Source of the DNA: Bradyrhizobium nitroreducens
GTDB lineage: Bacteria; Pseudomonadota; Alphaproteobacteria; Rhizobiales; Xanthobacteraceae
Assembly: GCF_002776695.1 (NCBI RefSeq)
Contig: NZ_LFJC01000003.1
Location: 4,946,896-5,010,895, forward strand
Direction of reading: 5' to 3'
DNA length: 64,000 nucleotides
Made by a program: the position numbers and the translations under genes. A model generated the notes under the pieces. The model was given only the letters and a program-made list of their open reading frames with translations, did not search any database and was not told the origin of the DNA. Shown in pieces: positions 27,577-35,631 of this stretch (position 1 is the first letter of the stretch; every line of letters starts with the position of its first letter).

Positions 27577-29724
27577 ATGGCCAGAGCAGCAAAATCGAAA
27601 CCGCCTCGCGACGTCGCCGATCTCACCAAGGCACAGGCCAAGGTCGAGCACATGCGGCTGGCGCTCGAGATCGAGGGGCACAACGAGCGCTACTATCAGG
27701 AAGACGCGCCGACCGTCACTGACGCAGAGTACGACGCTCTGCGGCAGCGCCTCAATGCGATCGAAAAACGCTTTCCGGAGTTCGTCAGCGCGGATTCGCC
27801 GTCGCAGAAGGTCGGCGCCGCGCCGTCCGGCCGCTTCAAGAAGGTCCGGCATTCCGTTCCGATGCTGTCGCTCGACAACGCCTTTGCCGAGGAGGACGTG
27901 CGCGACTTCGTCGGCCGCATCGTGCGCTTCCTGAAGCTCGATGACGACAAGATCAATTTCTCCGCCGAGCCCAAGATCGACGGGCTTTCGATGTCCCTGC
28001 GCTATGAAGGCGGCGAGCTCGTCACCGCGGCGACGCGCGGCGACGGTGCGGTCGGCGAGGATGTCACCGCCAATATCCGCACGCTCGAGGACGTGCCGCA
28101 GAAGCTGAAGGGCCGCAACATCCCCGATATCTGCGAGGTGCGCGGCGAAGTCTACATGACCAAGAAGGCCTTTCTTGCGCTCAACGAGCGGCAAAAGGCG
28201 GCCGGAGACACCATCTTCGCCAATCCGCGCAACTCGGCCGCGGGCTCGCTCCGCCAGAAGGACCCGACCATCACCGCCTCGCGCCCCCTCGGCTTCTTCG
28301 CCTATGCCTGGGGCGAGATGAGCGCGATGCCGGAGGAGACCCAGAGCGGCATGATCCACTGGTTCGAGCGCTGCGGCTTCAAGACCAATCCGCTGACCAA
28401 GCTCTGCCATTCGGTCGAGGAGTTGATCGCGTTCCATCAGAGCATCGAGGAAGAACGCGCCGAGCTCGACTATGACATCGACGGCGTCGTCTATAAGGTC
28501 GACCGCATCGATTGGCAGGAGCGCCTCGGCTTCGTCTCGCGCACGCCGCGCTGGGGCATCGCCCACAAATTTCCGGCCGAGCGCGCCATGACGGTGCTGC
28601 GCGACATCGAGATCCAGGTTGGCCGTACCGGCTCGTTCACGCCGGTCGGCAAGCTCGAGCCGGTCGGCGTCGGCGGCGTGATCGTGCAGAACGTCACGCT
28701 GCACAACGAGGACTACATCAAGGGCATCGGCAACAAGGGCGAGGTGTTGCGCGAGGGGCGCGACATCAGGATCGGCGACACCGTTGTGATCCAGCGCGCC
28801 GGCGATGTGATCCCGCAAGTGGTCGACGTCGTCCTCGACAAGCGGCCGAAGGGTGCCCGCGAATTCCATTTCCCGAAGAAGTGTCCGTGTCCGCTCCACA
28901 CCGATGTCGTGCGCGGCGAGACCGCCGCCGGCGAAGAGGAAGCGCGCGCCCGCTGCACCGGCGAGTTCGCCTGCCCCTATCAGAAGATCGAGCATCTCAA
29001 GCTGTTCGTGTCGCGCCGCGCCTTCGACATCGACGGTCTCGGCGAGAAGCAGTTGCAGTATTTCTTCGACGAGGGATGGGTGAAGGAGCCCGCCGACATC
29101 TTCACGCTCGAGAAGCGCAATTCGAAGCTCAAGCTGGAAGAGGTCGAGGGCTACGGCGAAATCTCGGTGCGCAACCTGTTCGGCGCCATCGAGAGCCGCC
29201 GCAAGATTGCGCTGGAGCGCTTCATCTATGCGCTCGGCATGCGCCATGTCGGCGAGACCACGGCGCTGGCGTTGGCGCGCGGCTACGGCTCGTGGGAAGC
29301 CTTCCACGACGCCTGCCTCAAGGTCGCCAAGGGCGACGAGGAGGCGATGGCGGAAATGGACGCGCTCGACCAGATCGGCGACACCGTGATCAAGAGCATC
29401 GCCGATTATTTCGGCGAGAGCCACAATCGCGGCATCGTCGAGCGGCTGACCAGGGAGGTCGAGATCGTCGACGCCGAGAAGCCGAAGAGCAACTCCGCCG
29501 TCGCCGGCAAGACCGTGGTGTTCACGGGCTCGCTGGAGAAGATGACGCGCGACGAGGCCAAGGCCACGGCTGAGCGCTTGGGGGCGAAGGTGTCGGGCTC
29601 GGTGTCGAAGAAGACCGATCTCGTCGTCGCCGGCCCCGGCGCGGGCTCGAAGCTGACGGAGGCCAACAAGCACGGCGTCAAGGTGCTGACCGAGGACGAG
29701 TGGCTGAAGCTGATCGGGGAGTGA
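27577..29724 (+). CDS. ligA: NAD-dependent DNA ligase
   Basis: LigA seals nicks during replication and repair. The 715-residue protein has domain Ia (Y-Y-Q-E-D-A-P-T-V-T-D-A-E-Y-D), the adenylation motif A-E-P-K-I-D-G-L-S with the active lysine, an OB fold, a Cys4 zinc finger in the region K-C-P-C-P to G-E-F-A-C-P-Y, helix-hairpin-helix repeats, and a C-terminal BRCT domain (V-A-G-K-T-V-V-F-T-G-S-L). All catalytic parts look intact. It converges on the radical SAM gene, with only 27 bases between the two stops. Confidence 0.98.
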   Translation: MARAAKSKPPRDVADLTKAQAKVEHMRLALEIEGHNERYYQEDAPTVTDAEYDALRQRLNAIEKRFPEFVSADSPSQKVGAAPSGRFKKVRHSVPMLSLDNAFAEEDVRDFVGRIVRFLKLDDDKINFSAEPKIDGLSMSLRYEGGELVTAATRGDGAVGEDVTANIRTLEDVPQKLKGRNIPDICEVRGEVYMTKKAFLALNERQKAAGDTIFANPRNSAAGSLRQKDPTITASRPLGFFAYAWGEMSAMPEETQSGMIHWFERCGFKTNPLTKLCHSVEELIAFHQSIEEERAELDYDIDGVVYKVDRIDWQERLGFVSRTPRWGIAHKFPAERAMTVLRDIEIQVGRTGSFTPVGKLEPVGVGGVIVQNVTLHNEDYIKGIGNKGEVLREGRDIRIGDTVVIQRAGDVIPQVVDVVLDKRPKGAREFHFPKKCPCPLHTDVVRGETAAGEEEARARCTGEFACPYQKIEHLKLFVSRRAFDIDGLGEKQLQYFFDEGWVKEPADIFTLEKRNSKLKLEEVEGYGEISVRNLFGAIESRRKIALERFIYALGMRHVGETTALALARGYGSWEAFHDACLKVAKGDEEAMAEMDALDQIGDTVIKSIADYFGESHNRGIVERLTREVEIVDAEKPKSNSAVAGKTVVFTGSLEKMTRDEAKATAERLGAKVSGSVSKKTDLVVAGPGAGSKLTEANKHGVKVLTEDEWLKLIGE

Positions 29725-29751
29725 CCGCCGGCGCCGTGACCTCCCCCGGCC

Positions 29752-31110
29752 TCAGGCGATCCCGGCGGCCCCTGCCGATTGTTGCCTGGTCTTGTCCGCG
29801 AGTGCCACGGATTGCTCGAGATCGTACAACCGCAATTGGTCGGCGAGATTGAAGCGCGCCGAGATGCAGTCGCCTGTGTCGGTCACTTTCGCCGCTTCCC
29901 AAGGACAGCCCGTCATACACAGCGGCGCGACGTGACAGCTCCGGCACGCGGGTTTGGCTGATGGTTCATACCCCGCCCATTGCTGCTTGACTTCGTTGGG
30001 CTGCGGCTCCGTCGCCGGACTATAGCGACCCAGCGCCTGACGCGCATCCTGGTGCGCTTCGTTCCAGCAGTTGAAGATGCCGCCGCCCGGGCCGAGCACG
30101 AAGCTGTTGTTGCTGTCCGCCGAGCAGAGCGCCCCGCGCTTGGGTTGCGGCAACATGGCCCCGCTGGCGAATCCCTTGCGGAACTTGAGGAACTTGAATT
30201 GCGTCTCGATGGCTGCGAACTCCTCCTTGGTCAGGATATCAGTCGCGCCGACCTCGTCGGTGTAGTGCCAGACATGGCCGAGATAGACGCCGACGTGGCG
30301 CAATCCGCGTTCCGTGAGCGCATCGAGCAGCTCCTCCAGACCGTCGACGTTTCGATGGTCGACATTCACGCGCACCAGGATCGGGATATGCCGGGCCGCG
30401 GCCACCAGATTGTCCAGGATGCGATCGAAGGTGCCGTTGCCGGCAAGGGTCGGTCGACGGATGTCGTGATGCCTCCGTGCACCATCGAGCGTGACCTGCG
30501 CATCGCCGAAGCCCGGAATACTTGCCAGGAAGGCAGCGCGTGCCTCCGTCAGCAGATAGCCGTTGGTGATGATGCTGTGCCCGAACGTGCAATCGCGCTC
30601 CATCGCGAGCGCGTGAAGCCGGGGAGCCAGTTTTTCGATCACATCGAATGCGCCCAGCGGCTCACCGCCGAACCAGGTGACGTTGAGCGACGTCCCGGCT
30701 TCCAGCCGGGCGTCCACGAACGCCAGCAGATCGTCGATCCTTGCATCGTCCATACGGGTGTTCGAATGGCTCTGGAAGCAATAGCCGCATCCGAAATTGC
30801 ATGTGATCGTCGGCGCGATAGTGAGGCCGAGGCCACGCGAGGCGGCCTTGCCGCCGTGATAGCGGTTGCTGATTTCGGTCTGCTCGTCGCATTCGTCCGG
30901 AATGACGAAACCGTTCTCGATCAGGGTCTTCTGAAACGGCCTGACGGGTTCGGGTGGGCTCCCTGTCGTCTCGATCGACGCAAGCAGGGCCTCGTAGTCG
31001 TCGAGCCGTTCGGCATCGAGCGACAGGAACGCTCCGGTCAGCGCGTTGAACGCGAGATGCTTGCCCGGAGCGAAGGATGAGGTCAGACAATTATAGGCCG
31101 AGATCTTCAT
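29752..31110 (-). CDS. cefB: Radical SAM/SPASM peptide maturase (Cys-every-fifth RiPP type)
   Basis: A 452-residue radical SAM enzyme predicted to modify the Cys-rich peptide encoded just upstream. Residues 104-111 give the cluster motif C-N-F-G-C-G-Y-C (CX3CX2C), G-G-E-P lies at 148-151, and the C-terminal SPASM region has cysteines at 329, 348, 389, 392, 398, 402 and 415, enough for two auxiliary iron-sulfur clusters. Residues 1-85 resemble the peptide-recognition (RRE-like) start seen in other RiPP maturases. The start lies 25 bases after the precursor stop, so they form one operon. SPASM enzymes of this kind form thioether bonds from Cys to backbone or side-chain carbons; the bond type here is not known. 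The CefB name is from memory of NCBI family naming. Confidence 0.88.
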   Translation of the reverse strand: MKISAYNCLTSSFAPGKHLAFNALTGAFLSLDAERLDDYEALLASIETTGSPPEPVRPFQKTLIENGFVIPDECDEQTEISNRYHGGKAASRGLGLTIAPTITCNFGCGYCFQSHSNTRMDDARIDDLLAFVDARLEAGTSLNVTWFGGEPLGAFDVIEKLAPRLHALAMERDCTFGHSIITNGYLLTEARAAFLASIPGFGDAQVTLDGARRHHDIRRPTLAGNGTFDRILDNLVAAARHIPILVRVNVDHRNVDGLEELLDALTERGLRHVGVYLGHVWHYTDEVGATDILTKEEFAAIETQFKFLKFRKGFASGAMLPQPKRGALCSADSNNSFVLGPGGGIFNCWNEAHQDARQALGRYSPATEPQPNEVKQQWAGYEPSAKPACRSCHVAPLCMTGCPWEAAKVTDTGDCISARFNLADQLRLYDLEQSVALADKTRQQSAGAAGIA

Positions 31111-31135
31111 TGTCGGTGTCGCCGGGCATGGACCG

Positions 31136-31579
31136 TCAGGTCGCGAGATCGGGTCCTGAGAGCGGACGGGATGACAGCTGCGACCAGGATCCGGCCGGGA
31201 GCCTGGACATCGCTTCGGTCAGGGCGCCGAGTGTCGATGCCCGCGATTCCCAATGGTGGTAGTTGTTGCAGGAGACCTTTCCGCAACTCACACTCTGACA
31301 CGTATGGTTGGCGCAGACTTTGGTCGAGCATGCTTCGGTGGGGCAGGCGCTGGACTTCGTGGGGCATGTGACGCCGCTGCAGCTTCCCGGCTTGAAGCCG
31401 GAGCAGTCGTGCGGGTCGCAGCCGCCGCTGGCGTACAGAACGTTGCCGATCCGGGCTTCTTCGTTGACGGCGGGGACCGAGATATCGAGACCGATTTGCT
31501 TCATCGCCTCGAGCATGTTGGCGACGTCTCGAGGATCGATTGCGCTTTTGATGTCGTAGCCGGCGCTGCGTTCGGTCAT
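31136..31579 (-). CDS. cefA: Cys-rich RiPP precursor peptide, Cys every fifth residue
   Basis: A 147-residue small protein with three parts: a leader without cysteine (1-53, containing I-D-P-R-D-V-A-N-M-L-E-A-M-K-Q-I-G), a core with ten cysteines at 54, 59, 67, 72, 79, 84, 89, 94, 99 and 104, and a 43-residue tail. The last six cysteines are exactly five residues apart, and the first four form two more C-x4-C pairs. A strong ribosome site, GGGAGGAAGG, lies just before the ATG. The next gene is a radical SAM/SPASM enzyme. This fits a ribosomally made, thioether-modified peptide and matches the 'Cys-every-fifth' pattern. A metallothionein-like metal-binding protein is the main alternative, but the leader and maturase argue against it. 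Confidence 0.88.
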   Translation of the reverse strand: MTERSAGYDIKSAIDPRDVANMLEAMKQIGLDISVPAVNEEARIGNVLYASGGCDPHDCSGFKPGSCSGVTCPTKSSACPTEACSTKVCANHTCQSVSCGKVSCNNYHHWESRASTLGALTEAMSRLPAGSWSQLSSRPLSGPDLAT

Positions 31580-31636
31580 GACCTTCCTCCCTGCTCGAAT
31601 CCGCCATTACGCTCTTCGAAGGTCGGCCAGCCCGCA

Positions 31637-31650
31637 TTGACCTGTATCAA
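31637..31650 (-). promoter_or_regulatory. FixK2/FNR-type box upstream of the RiPP precursor
   Basis: On the - strand the sequence is TTGATACAGGTCAA, an exact match to the Bradyrhizobium FixK2 consensus TTG(A/C)-N6-(T/G)CAA and close to the FNR box TTGAT-N4-ATCAA. Its centre is about 64 bases before the precursor ATG. If the box sits at -41.5, transcription would begin about 23 bases before the ATG, leaving room for the ribosome site, and a TAATGG-like -10 element lies close to the expected place. This predicts induction under low oxygen. Confidence 0.65.
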
Positions 31651-31736
31651 CCCATGCGGGAGTCTATTGCCTGTCTATGCGCTTTGGTTGTGGTAACCGG
31701 GTGCTGGATCGGAACTGCCGGAGTCCGTCCGCCACT

Positions 31737-33005
31737 TCACATCACCCCGCTCTCTTCCTCTTCCGCCTGCTCGATCAACGTCTTGCTCACCACCAATTCG
31801 CGGCGGGGCACGACGAAGATCATCATGCAGGCACATAGCAGCGAGATGGCGAGGACGGCCGAGGTCAGCGGCAGCGTTGTGACGGAGTGGCCGCCGAGAT
31901 AGGCGCCGAATTGCGACATCAGCGCGCCGATGCCCTGTTGCAGAAAGCCCATGGCGCCCGACGCGGTGCCGGCGGCCTCGGGGCGGATGCTGATCGCGCC
32001 GGCGGCGGAATTTGCCATCACGAAGGCATTGCCGACCATCACGATCATCTGCGTGCCGAACAGCCAGGCCGGAGCTTCGTTCCAGCCGGCAAGGCTCCAC
32101 AGCAGGTTCAACAGGCTGCCGGCAAGCTGGAGCGCGAGGCCGAACCAGATCAGCCTCTCCAGCGAGTGCCTCGGCGCAAAGCGCACACAGAGCAGGTTGC
32201 CGACGAGATACGCAAATCCGGTCGTTGCGAACCACGCGCCGTATTCGGCGCTGCTGCGGCCCATCTGCGTCACGACGATGTAAGGACCGCCGCCGGCGAA
32301 GGTGAAGATGATCTGCGAGGCCAGCACCTGGCACATCACATAGCCGATGAAGGCGCGGCTCTTGACCAGCGTGCCGACGTCGCTGCGAAAGCCGCCGCTG
32401 CCGACCGCGCGGTCGCGGCGCGTCTCGGGCAGCGCCAGTGCGATGCCGACGGTAACCGTAAGCGCGCCGGCCGTGACGGCATAGAAGATCGCGCGCCAGC
32501 CGAACGCGGTCTCGATCAGGCCGCCGGTGAGCGGTGAGACCATCTGACCGATCATCAGGGCGGCGACCACGAGGCTGATCATGGAGGCGACGCGGTCACG
32601 CTCGTAGATGTCGCGGATGATGGCCCGGCTGATCACCATGCCGGAGGCGCCGCCGAGCGCCTGGAAGAAGCGCGCGGCGATCAATTGCGGCAGGGTCTCG
32701 GCGAAGATGCAGCCGACGCTCGCCACGACCATCAGCGCGAGGCCGCCCAGCAGCACCGGGCGACGGCCGAATCTATCCGACAGCGGCCCCATGATGAGCT
32801 GTGACAGCGCGATGCCGACCATGTAGAGCGACACCGTCATCTGCGCGATCGAAATGTCGCGCCCGAAATTCGTCGCCAGCACCGGCAGTGCCGGAACCAG
32901 GATGTAGAGCGAGATCGGCGCGATCCCGGTCATGACGACCAGCAGCAGCAACACCGCGCGCGAGGTCGCAAGGTTGGTCGCCGTTCTCGGCGGCTTGCTG
33001 ATCAT
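31737..33005 (-). CDS. MFS drug efflux transporter, Bcr/CflA family
   Basis: A 422-residue major facilitator with twelve membrane segments. The first half has the D-x-x-x-G-R-R motif as G-P-L-S-D-R-F-G-R-R-P-V-L-L-G-G, and the P-x-x-G-G segment of drug efflux proteins appears as S-P-L-T-G-G-L-I. The second ATG (33005) is taken as the start; the one three codons earlier is also possible. It is upstream of the RiPP precursor on the same strand, with 157 bases between, and that gap contains a separate regulatory box. It could export a small molecule or the mature peptide, but general drug efflux is more likely. Confidence 0.88.
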   Translation of the reverse strand: MISKPPRTATNLATSRAVLLLLVVMTGIAPISLYILVPALPVLATNFGRDISIAQMTVSLYMVGIALSQLIMGPLSDRFGRRPVLLGGLALMVVASVGCIFAETLPQLIAARFFQALGGASGMVISRAIIRDIYERDRVASMISLVVAALMIGQMVSPLTGGLIETAFGWRAIFYAVTAGALTVTVGIALALPETRRDRAVGSGGFRSDVGTLVKSRAFIGYVMCQVLASQIIFTFAGGGPYIVVTQMGRSSAEYGAWFATTGFAYLVGNLLCVRFAPRHSLERLIWFGLALQLAGSLLNLLWSLAGWNEAPAWLFGTQMIVMVGNAFVMANSAAGAISIRPEAAGTASGAMGFLQQGIGALMSQFGAYLGGHSVTTLPLTSAVLAISLLCACMMIFVVPRRELVVSKTLIEQAEEEESGVM

Positions 33006-33166
33006 GCCGTGCATAAACGTCCGTCTTTCGAATTCGAATCGACTGTAGCGCGCCCGCGCAAGACGGATATCGGCGTTTCGGAATGCGGCTATTCGGATTT
33101 TGGGACGGTTATGATGCGGGCACGATGGTGCCCGATTGGGCGCGTTGCTCGTGCCGTAAAGTCGGT

Positions 33167-33266
33167 GTCATCGCCCGCGAAGGCGGGCGATCCAGTACGC
33201 TGCGGCCTCTCCGCCTACGTCTCCTGCCTCTGGAATACTGGATTCCCCGCCTGCGCGGGGAATGAC
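33167..33266. repeat. Inverted repeat, GTCATCGCCCGCGAAGG type
   Basis: The left end reads GTCATCGCCCGCGAAGGCGG and the right end CCGCCTGCGCGGGGAATGAC, with CCAGTA and TACTGG arms inside. It is a different family from the CGTCATTCC elements. It lies between the MFS gene and the aminopeptidase gene. Confidence 0.75.
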
Positions 33267-33315
33267 AGCGAAGGCTAGGCACAAGCATTGCGCCAGTCGC
33301 GTGGCGCCATGCGCG

Positions 33316-35145
33316 CTATGCCGTCAGCTCCGCCGTCGCCTGATCGAGCCAGGCCTTCGTCGCCGCGTCCAGCGCCGGCCGCACCTCGGCCCTCACGCGC
33401 GCGTGGTAGGCATTGAGCCAGTCGAGCTCACCCTTGCTCAGCATCTCGACCTCGATCAGCCGGCGGTCGATCGGCGCGAGCGTCAGCGTCTCGAAGGCGT
33501 TCATCGGCTTCTCGGCGCCCTTGATCTCGGCAGCGACGACCAGCTCGAGATTCTCGATGCGGATGCCGAAACCGTCGGTCTTGTAATAGCCCGGCTCGTT
33601 GGAGAGGATCATGCCGCGCTTCAGCGGCGTGGTGCCGAGCTTCGAGATCCGCGCCGGACCTTCGTGCACGCTGAGATAGCTGCCGACGCCGTGGCCGGTG
33701 CCGTGCTCGAAATCGACGCCGGCGGCCCAGAGATATTGCCGCGCCAGCGTGTCGAGCTGCGCGCCGGTGGTGCCGTCCGGAAAGACCGCGCGCGCGATCG
33801 CGATATGGCCGCGGAGCACGCGGGTGAAGCGGTCGCGCATCTCGTCCGTCGGTTCGCCCACGGCCATGGTGCGCGTGACGTCGGTGGTGCCGTCTTCGTA
33901 TTGCGCGCCGGAATCGATCAGCAGGAGGTCGCCGGGCGCGATCCGCCGGTTGCTCTTGCGGGTGACGCGATAGTGCACGATGGCGCCGTTCGGGCCGGTG
34001 CCGGAGATGGTCGGAAACGACACGTCCTTCAGCGCACCGGTGTCGCGGCGGAACGTCTCCAGCGCCTCGACCGCGTCGATCTCGGTCAGCTTGCCGCTAG
34101 GGGCTTCCCGATCGACCCATGCGAGGAAGCGCGCCAGTGCCACGGCGTCGCGCACATGGGCCGTCTTCGTACCCTTGATCTCGGTCGCGTTCTTGACTGC
34201 CTTCAGCAGCGCAATCGGATCGCTGCCGCGCACCGGCTTGCCGCCGGCGCCCGTGATCAGGCGGCCGAGCGCGTCGGCCGCGGTAGCGCTGTCGAGAGCG
34301 ATCGACCCGCCGCCCTTGGCGAGCGCCATCAATGTCGGCGCCATCGCATCGGGCTCGCGCACGTCGGCGGATTGCTCGAGATGGTCGCGCGTGAGGTTGG
34401 AGAGCTTGCGGTGGTCGATGAAGATGGTGGGCCGGCCGTCTTTCGGCACCAGCGCGTAGGACAGCGGCAGCGGGGTGTGGGCGACGTCGGCGCCGCGGAT
34501 GTTGAAGGTCCAGGCGACCGCGTGGCTGTCCGACAGAACCAGTGCATCGACGCCGAGCTTGCCGATCTCGCTTCTGATCTGCCTCAGCTTCTCGGCCTCC
34601 GTGATACCGGCATGCTGCAGTCCGTGGACGGCGACGGGGGCGAGCGGCGGCTGCGGACGGTCCTGCCAGATCGCGTCGACCGGATTGCTGTCGACGGCAA
34701 CGAGCTCGGCGCCGGCCTTGGCGCAAGCGGCGGACAGGCGCTCGGCTGCCGCAAAAGTGTGCAGCCACGGATCAAATCCAAGGCGGTCGCCGGCCTTCAG
34801 ATGCGCCGAGACCCAACTCTCCGGCGGCGGGTCGATCAGCGATTCCACGGCCCAGGCCTTTGCATCGACCTGCTTGGCGGCCTGAAGCGTGTAGCGGCCA
34901 TCGACGAACAATGCGGCTTCCTGGCTCAGAACCACCGCGAATCCCGCCGAGCCCGTGAAGCCGGTCAGCCAGGCCAGCCGCTCTTCCGACGGCGGTACGT
35001 ATTCATTCTGCTGCTGATCGGCGCGCGGAACGACGAAGCCGGTAAGCTTGTGACGGGCGAGTTCTTCGCGAAGTGCCGCCAGCCGCGCCGTCAATGCGAC
35101 GCCGGCCTCCGGCTCCTCGAATGTCTGGAAGTGTGCTTCGAACAT
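33316..35145 (-). CDS. Aminopeptidase P family metallopeptidase (M24B)
   Basis: A 609-residue Xaa-Pro aminopeptidase-type enzyme that removes N-terminal residues next to proline. It has two creatinase-like N-terminal domains (R-L-A-A-L-R-E-E-L and S-E-I-G-K-L-G-V-D-A-L-V) and a C-terminal pita-bread domain. The metal ligands appear in L-L-I-D-S-G-A-Q-Y, G-T-T-D-V-T-R-T, G-T-G-H-G-V-G-S-Y-L-S-V-H-E-G and N-E-P-G-Y-Y, followed by the late E-N-L. The length matches the long, three-domain form. No signal peptide is present, so it is cytoplasmic. Confidence 0.95.
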   Translation of the reverse strand: MFEAHFQTFEEPEAGVALTARLAALREELARHKLTGFVVPRADQQQNEYVPPSEERLAWLTGFTGSAGFAVVLSQEAALFVDGRYTLQAAKQVDAKAWAVESLIDPPPESWVSAHLKAGDRLGFDPWLHTFAAAERLSAACAKAGAELVAVDSNPVDAIWQDRPQPPLAPVAVHGLQHAGITEAEKLRQIRSEIGKLGVDALVLSDSHAVAWTFNIRGADVAHTPLPLSYALVPKDGRPTIFIDHRKLSNLTRDHLEQSADVREPDAMAPTLMALAKGGGSIALDSATAADALGRLITGAGGKPVRGSDPIALLKAVKNATEIKGTKTAHVRDAVALARFLAWVDREAPSGKLTEIDAVEALETFRRDTGALKDVSFPTISGTGPNGAIVHYRVTRKSNRRIAPGDLLLIDSGAQYEDGTTDVTRTMAVGEPTDEMRDRFTRVLRGHIAIARAVFPDGTTGAQLDTLARQYLWAAGVDFEHGTGHGVGSYLSVHEGPARISKLGTTPLKRGMILSNEPGYYKTDGFGIRIENLELVVAAEIKGAEKPMNAFETLTLAPIDRRLIEVEMLSKGELDWLNAYHARVRAEVRPALDAATKAWLDQATAELTA

Positions 35146-35332
35146 GGTGGATCACTTTAGGATCATGGGGACGAGTCCGCAATCTGGACGCATTTCGCGC
35201 CGCATCTGGCATGGACTGTGCTTGAATGGTTCCATTCGAATTGAGTGGAGTAAAGGATGCGGCAGTTGCGCTTCGTCCGGACAACAGGGAAATTCGAGCA
35301 GGTGGTTCATCTCAACGGCGAGGGGACACACG

Positions 35333-35512
35333 ATGCCAGCGTTCACGTTTGAGAAGATTTCGCCGCCGGCGCGCCGCAGCCCGGCTGCTCCGGTACCGAA
35401 GAAGCCGCGCAGCGTCATCAGCCAGGTGATCGACCGCATTGCCGAGCGCCGAGCCAAGCGCAGCTTGCAGCACGAGCGCGCGCTGCGGCGGGACGATAAG
35501 CCGTCGGAATAG
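35333..35512 (+). CDS. Small basic hypothetical protein
   Basis: A 59-residue protein with a GAGGGG ribosome site about eight bases before the ATG. It is rich in Arg, Lys and Pro (P-P-A-R-R-S-P-A-A-P-V-P-K-K-P-R) and ends in a charged helix (D-R-I-A-E-R-R-A-K-R-S). No membrane segment or cysteine is present. It resembles small conserved proteins seen in Bradyrhizobium genomes, but I cannot name a function. It stands alone between two oppositely oriented genes. Confidence 0.6.
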   Translation: MPAFTFEKISPPARRSPAAPVPKKPRSVISQVIDRIAERRAKRSLQHERALRRDDKPSE

Positions 35513-35631
35513 GCGGCATTTATAATGCCGTTGGGTGGGTAAAGGCGCTTGGCGCCGTGGCCACCATGTTTGCTTCATTCGAGGCTGAAAGGGTGGGCAC
35601 GCTTCGCTTTGCCCATCCTGCGTCACCTCGC

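Noticed and set aside
27568..29673. A 701-codon open frame on the - strand.
   Set aside because: It is antisense to ligA and shows no family motif; ligA has all expected domains.
31136..31579. Metallothionein.
   Set aside because: Cysteine content is high, but the long cysteine-free leader, the strict C-x4-C period (metallothioneins favour C-x-C and C-x-x-C) and the adjacent radical SAM/SPASM gene fit a RiPP precursor better.
33262..35160. A 632-codon open frame on the + strand.
   Set aside because: It is the complement of the aminopeptidase P gene and has the Arg/His/Asp-rich composition typical of antisense frames in GC-rich DNA.
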